A stretch of DNA of 64,000 nt from Micromonospora haikouensis (GTDB lineage Bacteria; Actinomycetota; Actinomycetes; Mycobacteriales; Micromonosporaceae): positions 33,706-97,705 of the forward strand of contig NZ_FMCW01000001.1 of assembly GCF_900091595.1 (NCBI RefSeq), written 5' to 3'. The notes under the pieces were generated by a model, which saw only the letters and a program-made list of their open reading frames with translations, was not told the DNA's origin and searched no databases. This document shows, piece after piece, positions 11,901 through 21,425 of this stretch (the stretch's first letter is position 1; the number at the start of each line of letters is the position of its first letter). The position numbers and the translations under genes were made by a program.

Positions 11901-13735
11901 GGGCCGCCGACGACCCGGCCGACCCGGCCGCGCCGCGCACCCTCGCCGGGCTGGTCGAGGCGCAGGCGCGGCGCACCCCCGACGCGGTCGCCGTCCGCTG
12001 CGGCGACGAGGAGCTGACCTACGCCGGCCTCGACGCCGCCGCCAACCGGCTGGCCCACCTGCTGATCGCGCGCGGTGCCGGCCCGGAGCGGGTGGTGGCC
12101 GTCGGGCTGCCCCGCTCCCCGGCCAGCCTCGTGGCGATCCTCGCCGCCGTGAAGGCGGGCGCGGCGTACCTGCCGGTGGACCCGGACTACCCGGCCGCGC
12201 GGCGGGCGCTGATGGTCCGCGACAGCGCGGCCGTCTGCGTCGTCGCGACCCGGGACACCGCCGGGCAGCTGGTCGCCGACGGCTGCCCCGCCGACCGCTG
12301 CGTCGCCGTCGACGATCCGGCCGTGGTGGACCTGCTCGACCGGCAACCCGCCACCGCGCCCACCGACCGGGAGCGGCGCGCCCCGCTGCGCCCTCAGCAC
12401 CCCGCCTACGTCATCTACACGTCCGGCTCGACCGGGCGGCCCAAGGGGGTGGTCGTCCCGCACGCCGGCATCGTCAACCGGCTGCGGTGGATGCAACAGG
12501 AGTACGGGCTGACCGCCGCCGACCGGGTCCTGCACAAGACCAGCCTCAGCTTCGACGTGTCCGTGTGGGAGATGTTCTGGCCGCTGTCCACCGGCGCGGC
12601 GGTCGTCGTCGCCGACGCCGAGGAGCAGCGCGACCCGACCCGGCTGGCCCGGCTGATCGCCCGGCACGGGGTCACCACCGCACACTTCGTGCCGTCGGTG
12701 CTCGCCGCGTTCCTGGCCGAGCCGGTCGCCGCGCACTGCGCCGGCCTGCGCCGGGTGGTCTGCAGCGGCGAGGCCCTCGACCCCGACCTGGCGCACCGCT
12801 TCCACGCCACCTGCGGCGCGGAGCTGCACAACCTGTACGGGCCCACCGAGGCGTCCGTGGACGTCACGTACTGGCCCGTGCCGGCCGGCGCGCGCCCGGC
12901 GTACGTGCCGATCGGCCGGCCCATCTGGAACACCCGGGTGCACGTGCTCGACGGCTGCCTGCGCCCCGTACCGCCGGGCGTGGTGGGCGACCTCTACCTG
13001 TCAGGCGTCGGCCTGGCCCGGGGCTACCTGGGCCGGCCCGCCCTGACCGCCGGGCGGTTCCTGGCCGACCCGTTCGGCGGCCCGGGGGAGCGGATGTACC
13101 GCACCGGCGACCGGGCGGCCTGGGACGCCGCCGGCCAGGTGGTGTTCCACGGGCGCGACGACCAGCAGGTGAAGGTGCGGGGCTTCCGCGTCGAGCTGGG
13201 CGAGATCGACGCCGCGCTGGCCCGCTGCGCGGGCGTGGCCGCCGCGGCGACGACGGTCCGGGAGGACGTGCCGGGCATCCGCCGCGTCGTCGGCTACGTG
13301 GTGCCGCAGCCGGGGACCCCGTTCGACCCGGCCCGGCTGCGCGCCGAGCTGGCGGCGAGCCTGCCGGCGTACCTGGTGCCGGCGGCGCTCGTCGAACTCG
13401 CCGCGCTGCCGCTCGCGCCGAACGGCAAGCTCGACCGCGCCGCCCTGCCCGCGCCGCTGCCGCCGGCCCCCGAAGCCGACGCCGACGCCGACGCCGGGGC
13501 GGTCACCGCCTGGGAGGCCCGGCTGTGCGCGCTGTTCGGCGAGGTGCTCGGCGTGCCCGCCGGGGTCGACGACGACTTCTTCGACCTCGGCGGGGACTCG
13601 CTCACGGCGATGCGGCTGGTGCACGGCGTCGAGGCGCTCGGCGTCGACCTGGAGGTCCTGGAACTGATGCTGCACCCCACCCCCGGCCGACTGGCCGCGC
13701 ACCTGCCCGAACCCACCCCTGCGAACGAAGGTTGA
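5918..13735 (+). CDS. NRPS subunit: C-A-T-E-C-A-T (Phe-like, Ser)
   Basis: This 2605-aa, two-module synthetase subunit starts at an ATG that overlaps the previous stop. Landmarks: first C with HHILLDGW near residue 142, A with [14 protein letters not shown] near 610, T with LGGDSI near 1000, E with HHLAVD near 1200 and FNYLGR near 1428, second C with HHILLDGW near 1685, A with [14 protein letters not shown] near 2165, and T with LGGDSL near 2560. Specificity positions by eye: first A D-A-W-T-V-A-A-V-C-K, an aromatic/Phe-type code; second A D-V-W-H-V-S-L-V-D-K, essentially the Ser code. The E domain has VDATSW where VDGVSW is usual, but its catalytic His pair is present. The first C follows an upstream E domain, so it should accept a D-residue. 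The protein ends on a carrier domain, without E or TE. It likely adds D-Phe (or a relative) and Ser; the Ser could be the carbamoylation site. These are inferences. Confidence 0.96.
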   Translation: MTTSNIEDILPLAPLQAGMMFHSWQRSAGPEVQTAQLILDLHGPLDAAALRAAAEGLLRRHPNLRASFRERRSGAPVQVITTGAGLSWTEVTVEPGEDPDAALARHTEADQGRRFDLRRAPLIVFRLIRVDGHRHRLVVTYHHILLDGWSTSLLIRELCALYEHGGDGAALPPPVPYRDFLAWLAAQDRPRAEAAWRAALAELDGPTLVAPADPTRAPVWPGSLPGELGPQDTADLVAFARRHDLTVNTVVQAAWALLVGQLTGRSDVTFGAAVSGRPPELAGAESMVGLLMNVVPVRVRLRRDEPLSALLTRIQHEQAHLIEHHHLGLADVQKVAGTGELFDTCVAFENFPESGELRCGPLRVEAGADDAAHYPLSLNAAAGTRLRLRLSYRPDLFPAAFARGLLRRFTRLLTDLPAATATRTGRLDLLGVEERHRLSTQSRNPDPVPVATLPALVEAWAARTPDAVAVRCGARRLTYAELNAAANRLAHALVARGIGPERLVALALPRGTDLVTAILAVTKAGGGYLPVDPEYPRPRVEQMLADAEPACVVFAGADAAPVARAAAEAAGLPRLDLRDPALAAELADRPDRDPTDRDRRVPLLPTHPAYVIFTSGSTGRPKGVVVTHRGVSSLAATQAAHLGVDGRARVLQFASPSFDASFWELCMALTCGAALVVPTERLLVGEPLAECVRAHGVTHATLPPAVLTQLAVQPLPTLRSLVLAGEALPAELVTRWAPGRRMVNAYGPTETTVCATISADLRADRVGAGAAVPIGRPVRNCQVYVLDDSLRLVPAGVAGELYVSGRALARGYLRRPGLTATRFVADPYSGPGERMYRTGDLVRWRPDGELEFVGRVDDQVKVRGHRIEPGEVEAVLTRHDAVAQAAVVVREVGTGGRQLVAYLVGTAGGPALDPAAVRAFVAAHLPEFMVPNIFVRLAALPLTPNGKVDRLALPAPGQEPAPGDDLPGTVTEKLLCDLFAEVLGVPTVGVRDSFFGLGGDSISSIQLVSRAQSAGLAIRPRDVVAHPTVARLAAAADLAADAAADRTRDAAVARADDGAGELAPTPIMEWLRAAGGPVDGYYQSMVVRVPAGLTEADLRAAVQAVLDRHDTLRMRLDRPSCPDGPWRLDVAAPGSVPAASVLTRVPVDPADPEPALRAVVAAHARAAQARLAPAARVMLQAVWFDAGPHARGRLLLAAHHLAVDATSWGILLPDLAAAWAAASAGTRPELAPVTTSYRRWSALLAEEATRPARTAELDLWRGALATPPPPVGTRPADPARDTARTARSLAQTVPAELSAALLRRVPDAFHAGVDEVLLAALTIAVASARPGGLLVDVESHGRQPLTEHVDLSRTVGWFTSLFPLRVDPAGVDWADVWAAGAGVGTVVREVKQRLRAVPDNGIGYGLLRHLNPATGPELAGLGRPQLGFNYLGRLGGGAAEADWTPIAQDALGGDVDADMPLPHAVSLNAVTVDTADGPHLRATWTWAGDAVPEHRVRELADAWLRALQVLADSAAAPAAGRIPSDFDLVDVGQAELDAIGAEYPRLTDLLPLAPLQEGILYHATYAGAGADVYTAQLTLELTGPLDAQALRRAAGDLLTRHPHLGAAFRQRLAGPPVQVIGDGVELPWQETDLSALPDAERDAEAARIADAERRRRFDPARPPLLRFSLVRLDAGRHRLDFTHHHILLDGWSLSLVVRDLIAAYEHHRGAAAPPPPVPFRSYLAWVARQDRSAAEAAWREALGGLAEPTLLAGPGAAHPTALPRDVDLELDEELTAALTALARTRGVTVNTVLQGAWGVLLGYLTGRADVVFGTPVAGRPPDLPGVEQMVGLFLNTLPVRVRTGPGETFGDLLTRLHGEQSALVPHQHLGLGAVQRLAGTQGTLFDTLYVFENYPVALDGAPAVGEARITAVAGRDATHYPLAVVVLPGARMRVRVSHQPDLVDAATAAAVLERLTALLRAVVADPGIPVARLAPLTGAELRLLADANDTAHPVGAADDPADPAAPRTLAGLVEAQARRTPDAVAVRCGDEELTYAGLDAAANRLAHLLIARGAGPERVVAVGLPRSPASLVAILAAVKAGAAYLPVDPDYPAARRALMVRDSAAVCVVATRDTAGQLVADGCPADRCVAVDDPAVVDLLDRQPATAPTDRERRAPLRPQHPAYVIYTSGSTGRPKGVVVPHAGIVNRLRWMQQEYGLTAADRVLHKTSLSFDVSVWEMFWPLSTGAAVVVADAEEQRDPTRLARLIARHGVTTAHFVPSVLAAFLAEPVAAHCAGLRRVVCSGEALDPDLAHRFHATCGAELHNLYGPTEASVDVTYWPVPAGARPAYVPIGRPIWNTRVHVLDGCLRPVPPGVVGDLYLSGVGLARGYLGRPALTAGRFLADPFGGPGERMYRTGDRAAWDAAGQVVFHGRDDQQVKVRGFRVELGEIDAALARCAGVAAAATTVREDVPGIRRVVGYVVPQPGTPFDPARLRAELAASLPAYLVPAALVELAALPLAPNGKLDRAALPAPLPPAPEADADADAGAVTAWEARLCALFGEVLGVPAGVDDDFFDLGGDSLTAMRLVHGVEALGVDLEVLELMLHPTPGRLAAHLPEPTPANEG

Positions 13736-13740
13736 CGACA

Positions 13741-15564
13741 ATGCTGACGCTGGGATTCAGCGGCCTCGACCGCGGCACGGCGCTCAAGCGCGCGATACTC
13801 GGCGACGGGTGGCGGCGGGAACAACGGATCGTCCAGGGCCTGGACTCCGCGGCGGCCCTGGTCGACGAGACCGGGGTGATCGCCGCCGCCGCGCAGGAAC
13901 GCTACGACGGCGACAAGGGCACCGGCCGCTTCCCCCACGACGCGATCGACGCCTGCCTGCGGGCGGCCGGGGCGACGATGCGCGACGTCGAGGTCGTCGC
14001 CCACGGCTTCCGGTACGAGCCGTCCCCCGTCTGGCGGCTCGACCACCTCGCCACCCGGTGGTACGAGGAGGTGTACGCCCAGCGCGTCCAGCGGGACACC
14101 TTCCGCGCCCACTACCCGCCCGCCGTCGCCGAACCCCGCTTCGTCCACGTGCGCCACCACGTGGCCCACGCCGCCAGCAGCTACTACCTCAGCGGCTTCG
14201 ACGAGGCGCTGGTGGTCGTGGCCGACGGCATGGGCGAGCAGGAGTCGCTGACCGTGTTCGAGGGCCGGGGCGCGTCGCTCGACCAGTGCGGCAGCTACCC
14301 GATCATGAGTTCGCTGGGCATCCTCTACAGCGTCTTCACGCACTACCTGGGCTTCCAGCCCGGCATGGACGAATACAAGGTGATGGGCCTGGCCCCGTAC
14401 GGGGACCGGCAGCGCTACCGCGGCCCGCTCGACGAGTTCGTCCGGCTCGACGCCGACGGCCGGTTCGCCGTGCCGCTGCTGTCGGCCAACAAGTCCCCGA
14501 TGGAACGCGAGACGCACCAGGGCGTGCTGCGCCGGCTTGAGGAGAAGCTCGGCCCGGCGCGCGAGCCCGACGTCGAGCTGGCGCAGCACCACATGGACGT
14601 GGCCGCCGCCCTCCAGGACGCGCTGGAACGGACGCTGCTGCACGTGCTCACCGAGTACCGCCGCCGCACCGGGTTGCGCCGGCTCTGCCTGGCCGGTGGC
14701 GTCGCGCTCAACTGCTCCGCCAACGGGGTGATCCTGCGCAGCGGCCTCTTCGACGAGGTGTTCGTGCAGCCGGCCGCCGGTGACGACGGCACCGCCCTGG
14801 GCGCGGCCCTGGCCGCGCTGCGCGAGGCGCGGCCGGCGGCGCCGGCCGGCATGGACATGCCGTACTGGGGGGACGACCTCGCCGACGCCGACGTCGCGGC
14901 GGCGCTGCGCGACCTCGGCCCCGGCTTCGCCGTCGCGCGGCACGCCGAGGAGGACCTGGTCCGCGAGACCGTGGCGCTGATCGAGGGCGGTGCCACGGTG
15001 GCGCTGTGCCAGGGCCGGATGGAGTTCGGCCCGCGCGCCCTGGGCAACCGCAGCATCCTCGCCGACCCGCGCTCGCCGACGATGCGCGCCCACCTCAACA
15101 CCGTGGTCAAGCAGCGCGAGGAGTTCCGCCCGTTCGCCCCGGCGGTGCCCGTGGAGGACGCCGCCACCTACTTCGACATCCCGCCGGGGACGCAGGCGGC
15201 GTTCCGGCACATGCTGATGGTCACCGGCGTGCGGGAGCCCTACCGGGACCGGCTGCCCGCCGTCACCCACGTCGACGGGTCCGCCCGGGTGCAGGTGGTG
15301 CAGCGCGAGTCCGCGCCGCTGTTCTGGGGGCTGCTGCGCGAGATGGGCCGCCGGACGGGGCTGCCGGTGCTGGTCAACACGTCGTTCAACCTGCGGGGCC
15401 AGCCGATCGTCCGCACCCCCGCCGAGGCGGTCGCCACGTTCGCCCGGTCCACCCTGGACGCGCTCGTCCTCGGCGACCACCTGGTCCGGCGCACCGGCAC
15501 GGGTGCCGGGGCGGGTGCCGGCACCGGTGCCGACGCGGGTCACGACGCGGGGAGCGCCGCGTGA
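13741..15564 (+). CDS. O-carbamoyltransferase (NodU/CmcH/TobZ family)
   Basis: The 607-aa protein transfers a carbamoyl group from carbamoyl phosphate, through a carbamoyl-adenylate, to a hydroxyl of a natural product, as known for TobZ, CmcH, NovN and GdmN. The N-terminal Kae1-like domain shows the metal-binding RHHVAHAASSYY motif (residues about 138-149). The C-terminal YrdC-like domain shows FGPRALGNRS (about 429-438) and REEFRPFAP. The ATG sits 5 bp after the preceding NRPS stop with GAAGG upstream. The C-terminus is a Gly/Ala/Thr-rich low-complexity tail. Its stop overlaps the next GTG, so it is translated as part of the NRPS operon. The likely acceptor is a Ser or Thr side chain, or a hydroxyl made by the P450; the exact substrate cannot be read from the sequence. 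Confidence 0.93.
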   Translation: MLTLGFSGLDRGTALKRAILGDGWRREQRIVQGLDSAAALVDETGVIAAAAQERYDGDKGTGRFPHDAIDACLRAAGATMRDVEVVAHGFRYEPSPVWRLDHLATRWYEEVYAQRVQRDTFRAHYPPAVAEPRFVHVRHHVAHAASSYYLSGFDEALVVVADGMGEQESLTVFEGRGASLDQCGSYPIMSSLGILYSVFTHYLGFQPGMDEYKVMGLAPYGDRQRYRGPLDEFVRLDADGRFAVPLLSANKSPMERETHQGVLRRLEEKLGPAREPDVELAQHHMDVAAALQDALERTLLHVLTEYRRRTGLRRLCLAGGVALNCSANGVILRSGLFDEVFVQPAAGDDGTALGAALAALREARPAAPAGMDMPYWGDDLADADVAAALRDLGPGFAVARHAEEDLVRETVALIEGGATVALCQGRMEFGPRALGNRSILADPRSPTMRAHLNTVVKQREEFRPFAPAVPVEDAATYFDIPPGTQAAFRHMLMVTGVREPYRDRLPAVTHVDGSARVQVVQRESAPLFWGLLREMGRRTGLPVLVNTSFNLRGQPIVRTPAEAVATFARSTLDALVLGDHLVRRTGTGAGAGAGTGADAGHDAGSAA

Positions 15565-18500
15565 GCATCGACAACGAGCCGGCGACGGCCGACGCCGCGC
15601 CGTACGCCGAGATCGTGCACGCCGCCTTCGGGCAGGTGCTGCGGCGGGACCGGATCGACCCGTACGCCGACTTCTTCGACCTCGGCGGGCAGTCCCTCCA
15701 GGCCGTCGAGGTGGCCCTCGAACTGCGCCGGCGCACCGGCATCGCCGTCGACCTGGACCTGCTGTTCACCTGCCGGCGGCCCGTCGACGTGGCCGCGCAC
15801 CTCGCCCGGCACGCGCCGTCGGCCCGCGAGACCCCGATGTCGCCCACCGAGGAGCGGCTGCTGTTCTCCGACCGGCTGCACCCGGGCTCGCCGCTGTACT
15901 GCGTCCCGGTGCGCTACCGGTTCGCCGGCGACGTCGACGCCGAGGCGCTGCGCGCCGCGCTGCAGGACCTGGTGGACCGGCACGAGGCGCTGCGCACCTG
16001 CTTCACGCCGGACGGCCGGCGGCTGGTCCGGTCGGCCGCCGCGCTGCCGTGGACGGTCGTGGACCTGTCCGGGGAGGAGCCCGCGCGGGCCGCCGCCGAG
16101 GCCCGCCGGTACGTCGCGGAGGAGGCCCGCCGGCCGGTGCCCACCGACGTGCCGCCCCTGGCGCGGGCCTGCCTCGTCACCGAGCCCGGGGACCGCGCGG
16201 TCCTGCTGCTCACCCTGCACCACCTGATCGCCGACCAGCACTCGCTGGACCTGCTCGACCGCCAGCTCCAGCAGTCGTACGGCGACCGCGTCGGCCTGGT
16301 CCGGGACCTGCCGCCGCTGCGCCGCCGGGGCCTGGCCGGACGCCCCGACGCGGCGGCGGCGCGCGCCCACTGGCGGGGGCAGCTCGCCGGGCTGGGCGGC
16401 CAGATGGCGCTGCCGGCCGACCGGCCGCGTCCCGACGTGGTGGGCCCGGCCGGCGAGGTGGTGACCGCGCCCGTCGACGCGGCGCTGGTGGCCCGCCTCA
16501 CCGAACTCGCGGCGGCCTGCGCGGCGTCGGAGTTCATGGTGCTGCTCGCCGCGTACGCGGCGTTCCTCGCCCGGGTCGCCGCGCCCGGGGGCGCGGCGCA
16601 TGCGCCGGAGGTCGTGGTCGGCGCGCCGCTGGGCGGGCGGACGGCCGACGACGAGGACACCGTCGGCATGTTCGTCAACGTCCTGCCGGTCCGGGTGCGC
16701 GTCGGGCCCGACACCACGTTCCGGCAGCTCGTCACGCAGGTGCGCGGGCAGGTCAGCGCGGCGCTGGCCTACCAGTGGACGCCCTTGCAGGAGCTGGTGG
16801 CCGACGCGACCGCCGCAGCCGGTGCCGCCGGGCACCCGCTGACCCAGGTCAGCATCTCGCACGTCGACGACCGCGCCTGGCACTGGGCCCCGGCCGGGGC
16901 CACCGCCGCCCGCGACGTGCTGTCGACCGGCACCGCCAAGTACGAGCTGCTGTGGACGGTCACCACCGGCGCGACGGCGGCGACGTCGGCGCTGGAGGCC
17001 GCCGCCGACCTGTTCACCCGGGGCCGGGCCGAGGAGCTGCACGGCCGGCTGCTGGCCGACCTCGCCCGGCTCAGCGCGGCCCCGGACGCCCCCGTCGCGG
17101 CGACGCTGTCCATCCCGGAGACCCCGCCCGCGCCGGTCGCGTCGGCCCCGTCGGCCGCGTCGGCCCCGTCCCGGCCCGTCGGCCGGGTCCCCGGCGGGCA
17201 CACCCGCCAGCCCGCCGACCGGCCGGTGCACGAGCTGGTGGCGCAGCGGGCGCGCGCCTACCCGGAGGCGGTCGCCGTCCGGCACGGCGGAAAGAGCCTG
17301 CGCTACGGCGAGCTGGACGCCGCCGCCGCCGGGCTCGCGGGGCACCTGGTCGAGGCGGGTGTACGGCCGGGGGAGCGGGTCGCCGTGGCCGCCGAGCGGG
17401 GCGCGGACGCGGTCACCGCATTCCTGGCCGTGCTGCGCGCCGGGGCGGCGTACGTGCCCGTCGACGTCGCCCAGCCGCCCGCCCGCAGCCGGACGATCCT
17501 GCGTGACAGCGGCGTGCGGCTCGCCCTGTGCCAGCCCGGCGCGCAGGAGCACGTGCCGACCGGGGTGCCGACCGTCGACCTGGCCGCCGCGCTGGCCGGG
17601 GCCGCCGACCGGCCCGCCCCGCCGCCGGTGCCGGTGACCGTCCGGCATCCCGCGTACGTCATGTACACCTCCGGCTCCACCGGGACGCCGAAGGGCGTGG
17701 TAGTCCCGCACGAGGCGATCCTGCGGCTGGTGCCGCGCTCCAACTTCCTGAGCCTGCACCCGGAGGACGTCGTCGCGCACCTGTCGAACACCGCCTTCGA
17801 CGCGGCCACCCTGGAGGTCTGGGGCGCGCTGTGCGCGGGCGCGACGCTGGCGGTGGTGCCCCGCGACGTGGCCCTGTCGCCGCACCGGATGGGGCGGTTC
17901 CTCGCCGACACCGGCGTCAGCGTCATGTTCACCACGAACGCCCTGCTCAACGCCATCGTCGCGCACGTGCCCGACGCGTTCGCCGGGCTGCGGGTGCTGC
18001 TCATCGGCGGCGACCAGTACGCGCTGGAGCCGGTGCGGCGGATGCTGGCCGCCGGCGCGCCCCAGCACCTCGTCAACGCGTACGGGCCGACGGAGAACAC
18101 CACCTTCTCCGCCGCCCACGAGGTGACCGCCGCCGACCTGGACCGGGGCGTCCTGCCGATCGGCGGGGCCATCGACGGCACGTACCTGCGGGTCCTCGAC
18201 GACCGGCTGGCCCCCGTCGCGCCCGGCGGCACCGGCGAGCTGTACGTCGGCGGCCAGGGGCTGGCCGACGGCTACGTGGGCGACCCGGGGCGCACCGGCG
18301 CCGCGTTCGTCGCCGACCCGTACGCCGTCGAGCCCGGGGCGCGGCTCTACCGCACCGGCGACCTGGTGCGGCTGCTGCCCGACGGCGGCGTCGTGTTCCT
18401 CGGCCGCCGCGACGACCAGGTCAAGGTCAGCGGGTTCCGGGTCGAGCTGGGCGAGGTGGAGCGGGTCCTCGGCGACTGCCCCGGGGTGGGCGAGGGCGCG

Positions 18501-19019
18501 GTGCTGGCGGTCGCCGGCGCCGACGCCGTGGAGCTGGTCGCCGTGCTGACCGGCCCGGCCGACCCCGGCGAGGTGCGGGAGTTCCTGCGGGCCAACCTGC
18601 CGGCGTACATGGTGCCGGCGCGGTGCCACCGGGTGCGGCGGCTGCCGACGACGAACAACGGCAAGGTGGACCGGCCGGCGCTGCTGGCGGAACTGGGCCG
18701 CGCCGCTGCCCCCGCCCCGGACCCTGCCCCGACACCCGCCGGGGTGGCGTCGGTCGACCCGGTCGCCGCCGGCCTCGCCGACATCTGGCGGGACCTGCTG
18801 GGGGTCGCCGACGTCGCCGCCGACAGCCACTTCTTCGCCCTGGGTGGCACCTCCATCAAGGCCCTGCACCTGGTCGGCGCGGTGCACCGGCGCTTCGGCG
18901 TGGACCTGCGGATCGTCACCGTGTTCCGCCGGCCCGCCTTCGCCGACCTGGCCCGGGAGATCGCCGGCCTGGCCGGGACCGAGCGGAGGGGGCACGGCGA
19001 TGGACCTGGGCGACCCTGA
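15561..19019 (+). CDS. NRPS subunit: T-C-A-T
   Basis: This 1152-aa subunit starts at a GTG overlapping the carbamoyltransferase stop. It opens with a carrier domain (DLGGQSL, residue about 43-49), then a C domain whose active site reads HHLIADQHS (about 222), with Gln where the usual motif has Gly. An A domain follows ([14 protein letters not shown] about 700; A4 [10 protein letters not shown]5 [11 protein letters not shown]), then a carrier with LGGTSI (about 1097). Specificity positions read by eye give D-A-L-F-L-G-A-T-F-K, which resembles aliphatic (Val/Ile-type) codes. A Pro/Ala/Ser-rich linker separates C and A. There is no thioesterase or reductase at the C-terminus. Because the previous subunit also ends in T, two carriers are juxtaposed across the protein interface. 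The gene overlaps the P450 start by 20 bp. Confidence 0.94.
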   Translation: MSIDNEPATADAAPYAEIVHAAFGQVLRRDRIDPYADFFDLGGQSLQAVEVALELRRRTGIAVDLDLLFTCRRPVDVAAHLARHAPSARETPMSPTEERLLFSDRLHPGSPLYCVPVRYRFAGDVDAEALRAALQDLVDRHEALRTCFTPDGRRLVRSAAALPWTVVDLSGEEPARAAAEARRYVAEEARRPVPTDVPPLARACLVTEPGDRAVLLLTLHHLIADQHSLDLLDRQLQQSYGDRVGLVRDLPPLRRRGLAGRPDAAAARAHWRGQLAGLGGQMALPADRPRPDVVGPAGEVVTAPVDAALVARLTELAAACAASEFMVLLAAYAAFLARVAAPGGAAHAPEVVVGAPLGGRTADDEDTVGMFVNVLPVRVRVGPDTTFRQLVTQVRGQVSAALAYQWTPLQELVADATAAAGAAGHPLTQVSISHVDDRAWHWAPAGATAARDVLSTGTAKYELLWTVTTGATAATSALEAAADLFTRGRAEELHGRLLADLARLSAAPDAPVAATLSIPETPPAPVASAPSAASAPSRPVGRVPGGHTRQPADRPVHELVAQRARAYPEAVAVRHGGKSLRYGELDAAAAGLAGHLVEAGVRPGERVAVAAERGADAVTAFLAVLRAGAAYVPVDVAQPPARSRTILRDSGVRLALCQPGAQEHVPTGVPTVDLAAALAGAADRPAPPPVPVTVRHPAYVMYTSGSTGTPKGVVVPHEAILRLVPRSNFLSLHPEDVVAHLSNTAFDAATLEVWGALCAGATLAVVPRDVALSPHRMGRFLADTGVSVMFTTNALLNAIVAHVPDAFAGLRVLLIGGDQYALEPVRRMLAAGAPQHLVNAYGPTENTTFSAAHEVTAADLDRGVLPIGGAIDGTYLRVLDDRLAPVAPGGTGELYVGGQGLADGYVGDPGRTGAAFVADPYAVEPGARLYRTGDLVRLLPDGGVVFLGRRDDQVKVSGFRVELGEVERVLGDCPGVGEGAVLAVAGADAVELVAVLTGPADPGEVREFLRANLPAYMVPARCHRVRRLPTTNNGKVDRPALLAELGRAAAPAPDPAPTPAGVASVDPVAAGLADIWRDLLGVADVAADSHFFALGGTSIKALHLVGAVHRRFGVDLRIVTVFRRPAFADLAREIAGLAGTERRGHGDGPGRP

Positions 19020-20196
19020 CCTCTACCTCGACCCCGACCGGTTCGCCCGCTGGCGCGACCACGCCGCCGCCGACGCCGTGCTGTGGAGCGAGGCCGGCAC
19101 GTCGCCGGGCGGCTTCTGGTCGGTGTTCTCGCTGGCCGCGTGCCGGGCGATCCTCGCGCCGAAGGCGCCGTTCACCTCCGAGTACGGGATGATGATCGGC
19201 TTCGACCGCGACCACCCCGACAAGGCGGGCGGCGGGATGCTCGTGGTCGCCGACGGACCCCAGCACGGCCGGCTGCGCAGCGTGATCATGCCGTTCCTGT
19301 CCCGGGCGATGGCCGAGTCCCTCGACGACGTCGTCCGGCAGGAGGTGCGCCGGCTCGTCGCCGACGCCGTCTCGGCCGGCGGCGTCGACGTCGCCGCCTC
19401 GCTCGGGCCGGTGATCCCGGCGAGCGTCGTCTGCCGGATCCTCGGCGTGCCGGCGGACGACCGCGACATGCTCATCGAGCTGACCAACCACGCGTTCGGC
19501 GGCGCGGACGACACCTTCGACCGGATGTCGCCGGAGGCGGCCCACTCGGAGATGATCCTCTACCTCGCCGACCTGGTGGCCGACCGGCGGCGCAGCCCGG
19601 GCGACGACCTGATCAGCGCGCTGGCCGCCGACAGCCGGTTCGACCTGCGTGAGGTGCTCCTCAACTGCGACAACGTCCTCGTCGGCGGCAACGAGACGAC
19701 CCGCCACGCGATCGCCGGCTGCTTCCACGCGCTCGCCACGTCCCCGGGCACCCTCGCCGGTCTGCGGGCCGACCCGGGCCTCGTCGGGCCGGTCGTCGAG
19801 GAGGTCATCCGGTGGACGTCGCCCGCGATGCACGTGCTGCGGGTCGCCACCGACGACGTCGACCTGCCCGGCCAGCGGGTGTCGACCGGCGACGCGGTCG
19901 TGGCGTGGCTGCCGGCGGCCAACCGGGACCCCCGCCACTTCGACGCCCCCGACGAGTTCCGCCCCGGCCGCACCGCCAACCACCTGGGCTTCGGGTACGG
20001 CTCGCACCACTGCCTGGGCGCGGCGCTGGCCCGGCTGGAACTGCGGGCGCTGCTGCTCGCCCTGGCCGAGTTCGCGGGGGCGGTGGCCGTGCTCGGGGAG
20101 CCGGTGCCGCTGCGCTCCAACCTGGTCCACGGCTATCGCCACCTTCAGGTGCGGCTGGAACCCGTCGGCCGCCCGCCAACCACCGAGAGGCGCTGA
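19000..20196 (+). CDS. Cytochrome P450, NRPS tailoring
   Basis: The 398-aa P450 has an I-helix [10 protein letters not shown] (about 228-237), K-helix EEVIRW (about 267) and heme loop [10 protein letters not shown] (about 331-340, Cys thiolate near 338). ATG 19000 has GGAGGGGG 8-16 bases upstream and lies inside the end of the T-C-A-T gene, implying coupling. The GGNETTR version of the oxygen-binding helix recurs in P450s that hydroxylate carrier-bound amino acids, so beta-hydroxylation of a residue on one of the T domains is plausible. Aromatic coupling or another oxidation is possible. Electron partners (ferredoxin, reductase) are not encoded nearby. Confidence 0.94.
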   Translation: MDLGDPDLYLDPDRFARWRDHAAADAVLWSEAGTSPGGFWSVFSLAACRAILAPKAPFTSEYGMMIGFDRDHPDKAGGGMLVVADGPQHGRLRSVIMPFLSRAMAESLDDVVRQEVRRLVADAVSAGGVDVAASLGPVIPASVVCRILGVPADDRDMLIELTNHAFGGADDTFDRMSPEAAHSEMILYLADLVADRRRSPGDDLISALAADSRFDLREVLLNCDNVLVGGNETTRHAIAGCFHALATSPGTLAGLRADPGLVGPVVEEVIRWTSPAMHVLRVATDDVDLPGQRVSTGDAVVAWLPAANRDPRHFDAPDEFRPGRTANHLGFGYGSHHCLGAALARLELRALLLALAEFAGAVAVLGEPVPLRSNLVHGYRHLQVRLEPVGRPPTTERR

Positions 20197-20201
20197 GTTG
20201 A

Positions 20202-21425
20202 GTGACCGCGTTCAGGGACGGCCGGTTTCGGCGGCTGTACATCGGCGACGCACTGTCGGGCTTCGGCGACACCGCGCTGCTGCTGGCCCTCGGCATCTGG
20301 GTCAAGGACCTCACCGGCAGCAACTCGGCCGCCGGGGTGGTCTTCCTGGCCATGGGCCTGCCGGTGCTGTTCGCCCCGCTGGCCGGGCGGCAGATCGACC
20401 GGGTACGCCGCAAGACGCTGCTGATGGCCACCAACGGCATCGCCGGGCTGGTGGTGCTGGCGCTGCTCGGGGTGCGCAGCGCCGAGGACACCTGGATCAT
20501 CTACGCCGTCGCCATCGTGCACGGCTGCGTCGCCACGGTGCTCACGGCGGGGCGCAACGCCCTGCTCAAGGACCTGCTGCCCGACCGTGACCTGCCGTCG
20601 GCCAATGCGGCGTTCGGCACGCTGTTCGGGTTCACCCGCATCCTCGCGCCGCTGGTCGGCTCCGGCATCTACGCCGCGTTCGGCGGCCACCTGCTGGCGC
20701 TGATCGACGCGCTGACCTTCCTCGCCGCCATCACCGCGCTCGCGTCCGTACGCGTCGCCGAGTCGCCGCCGGAACCCACGGGCGAACGGTTCGGCACGGA
20801 GCTGCTCGCCGGCCTGCGGCACATCCGGTCGGTCCCGCTGCTGTCCCAGGTCACCCTGGTCAGCGCCGTCGCGTTCGGGGCGGTGGGCTTCCTGGAGCCG
20901 ATCATCTTCGTGGTGGTCGAGGACGGGCTGCACCGGCCGGCGGCGTTCTTCGGGGTGATCGTCAGCGTCCAGGGCATCGGCTCCATCGCCGCCGGGTTCA
21001 CCGGCGCGTGGCTGCTGCGCCGCGCCGGCGAGGCCCGGGCCATCGGCGGGGCGCTGGTCGGCCTGGGGCTCGGCTGCGCGGCACTGGCCGTCGGCGCGAC
21101 CCCCGTCGTGCTGGGCGGGGCGATCGGGATCGGGCTCGCGGTCACCTGGTTCTCGATCGGCTGGAACACGCTGCTGCAGCGGCACACCCCCTCGCGGCTG
21201 CTGGGCCGGGTCTTCACCACGGCGGGCATGCTGGTGACGGTCCCGCAGACGGCGTGCATCGGGGTGGCCGCCGTCCTCATCGGCGTCGTGGACTACCGCG
21301 TCCTGCTGGCCGTCCTGTCGCTGGTGATCCTGCTGTCCGGGCTGCGGCTGCTGACCCGCCCGAAGCCGACGCCCGCGCCCGCCGAGGAGAAGACCGACCA
21401 GACCGAGCTGGAGGTGGCCCCGTGA
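20202..21425 (+). CDS. MFS exporter (EntS/MFS_3-like)
   Basis: A 407-aa integral membrane protein with about twelve hydrophobic segments, starting at a GTG 5 bp after the P450 stop. It has the loop motif GRQIDRVRRKTLL after the second helix, typical of MFS antiporters. Its overall pattern, with N-terminal RLYIGDALSGFGDTALLLAL, resembles the MFS_3 group that includes the enterobactin exporter EntS. Its place inside the NRPS operon suggests that it exports the finished peptide and gives self-protection. The C-terminal cytoplasmic tail is acidic (about residues 385-407). The stop overlaps the next GTG by 4 bp. Confidence 0.9.
   Translation: MTAFRDGRFRRLYIGDALSGFGDTALLLALGIWVKDLTGSNSAAGVVFLAMGLPVLFAPLAGRQIDRVRRKTLLMATNGIAGLVVLALLGVRSAEDTWIIYAVAIVHGCVATVLTAGRNALLKDLLPDRDLPSANAAFGTLFGFTRILAPLVGSGIYAAFGGHLLALIDALTFLAAITALASVRVAESPPEPTGERFGTELLAGLRHIRSVPLLSQVTLVSAVAFGAVGFLEPIIFVVVEDGLHRPAAFFGVIVSVQGIGSIAAGFTGAWLLRRAGEARAIGGALVGLGLGCAALAVGATPVVLGGAIGIGLAVTWFSIGWNTLLQRHTPSRLLGRVFTTAGMLVTVPQTACIGVAAVLIGVVDYRVLLAVLSLVILLSGLRLLTRPKPTPAPAEEKTDQTELEVAP

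Noticed and set aside
5881..13740. Upstream extension of the carbamoyltransferase frame
   Set aside because: Arg/Pro/Ala-only sequence in another frame of the NRPS gene; the family N-terminus begins at ATG 13741.
16218..16245. Heterocyclisation domain in the T-C-A-T subunit
   Set aside because: The HHxxxD motif (HHLIAD) is present, unlike the DxxxxDxxS motif of cyclisation domains, so it was kept as a C domain.
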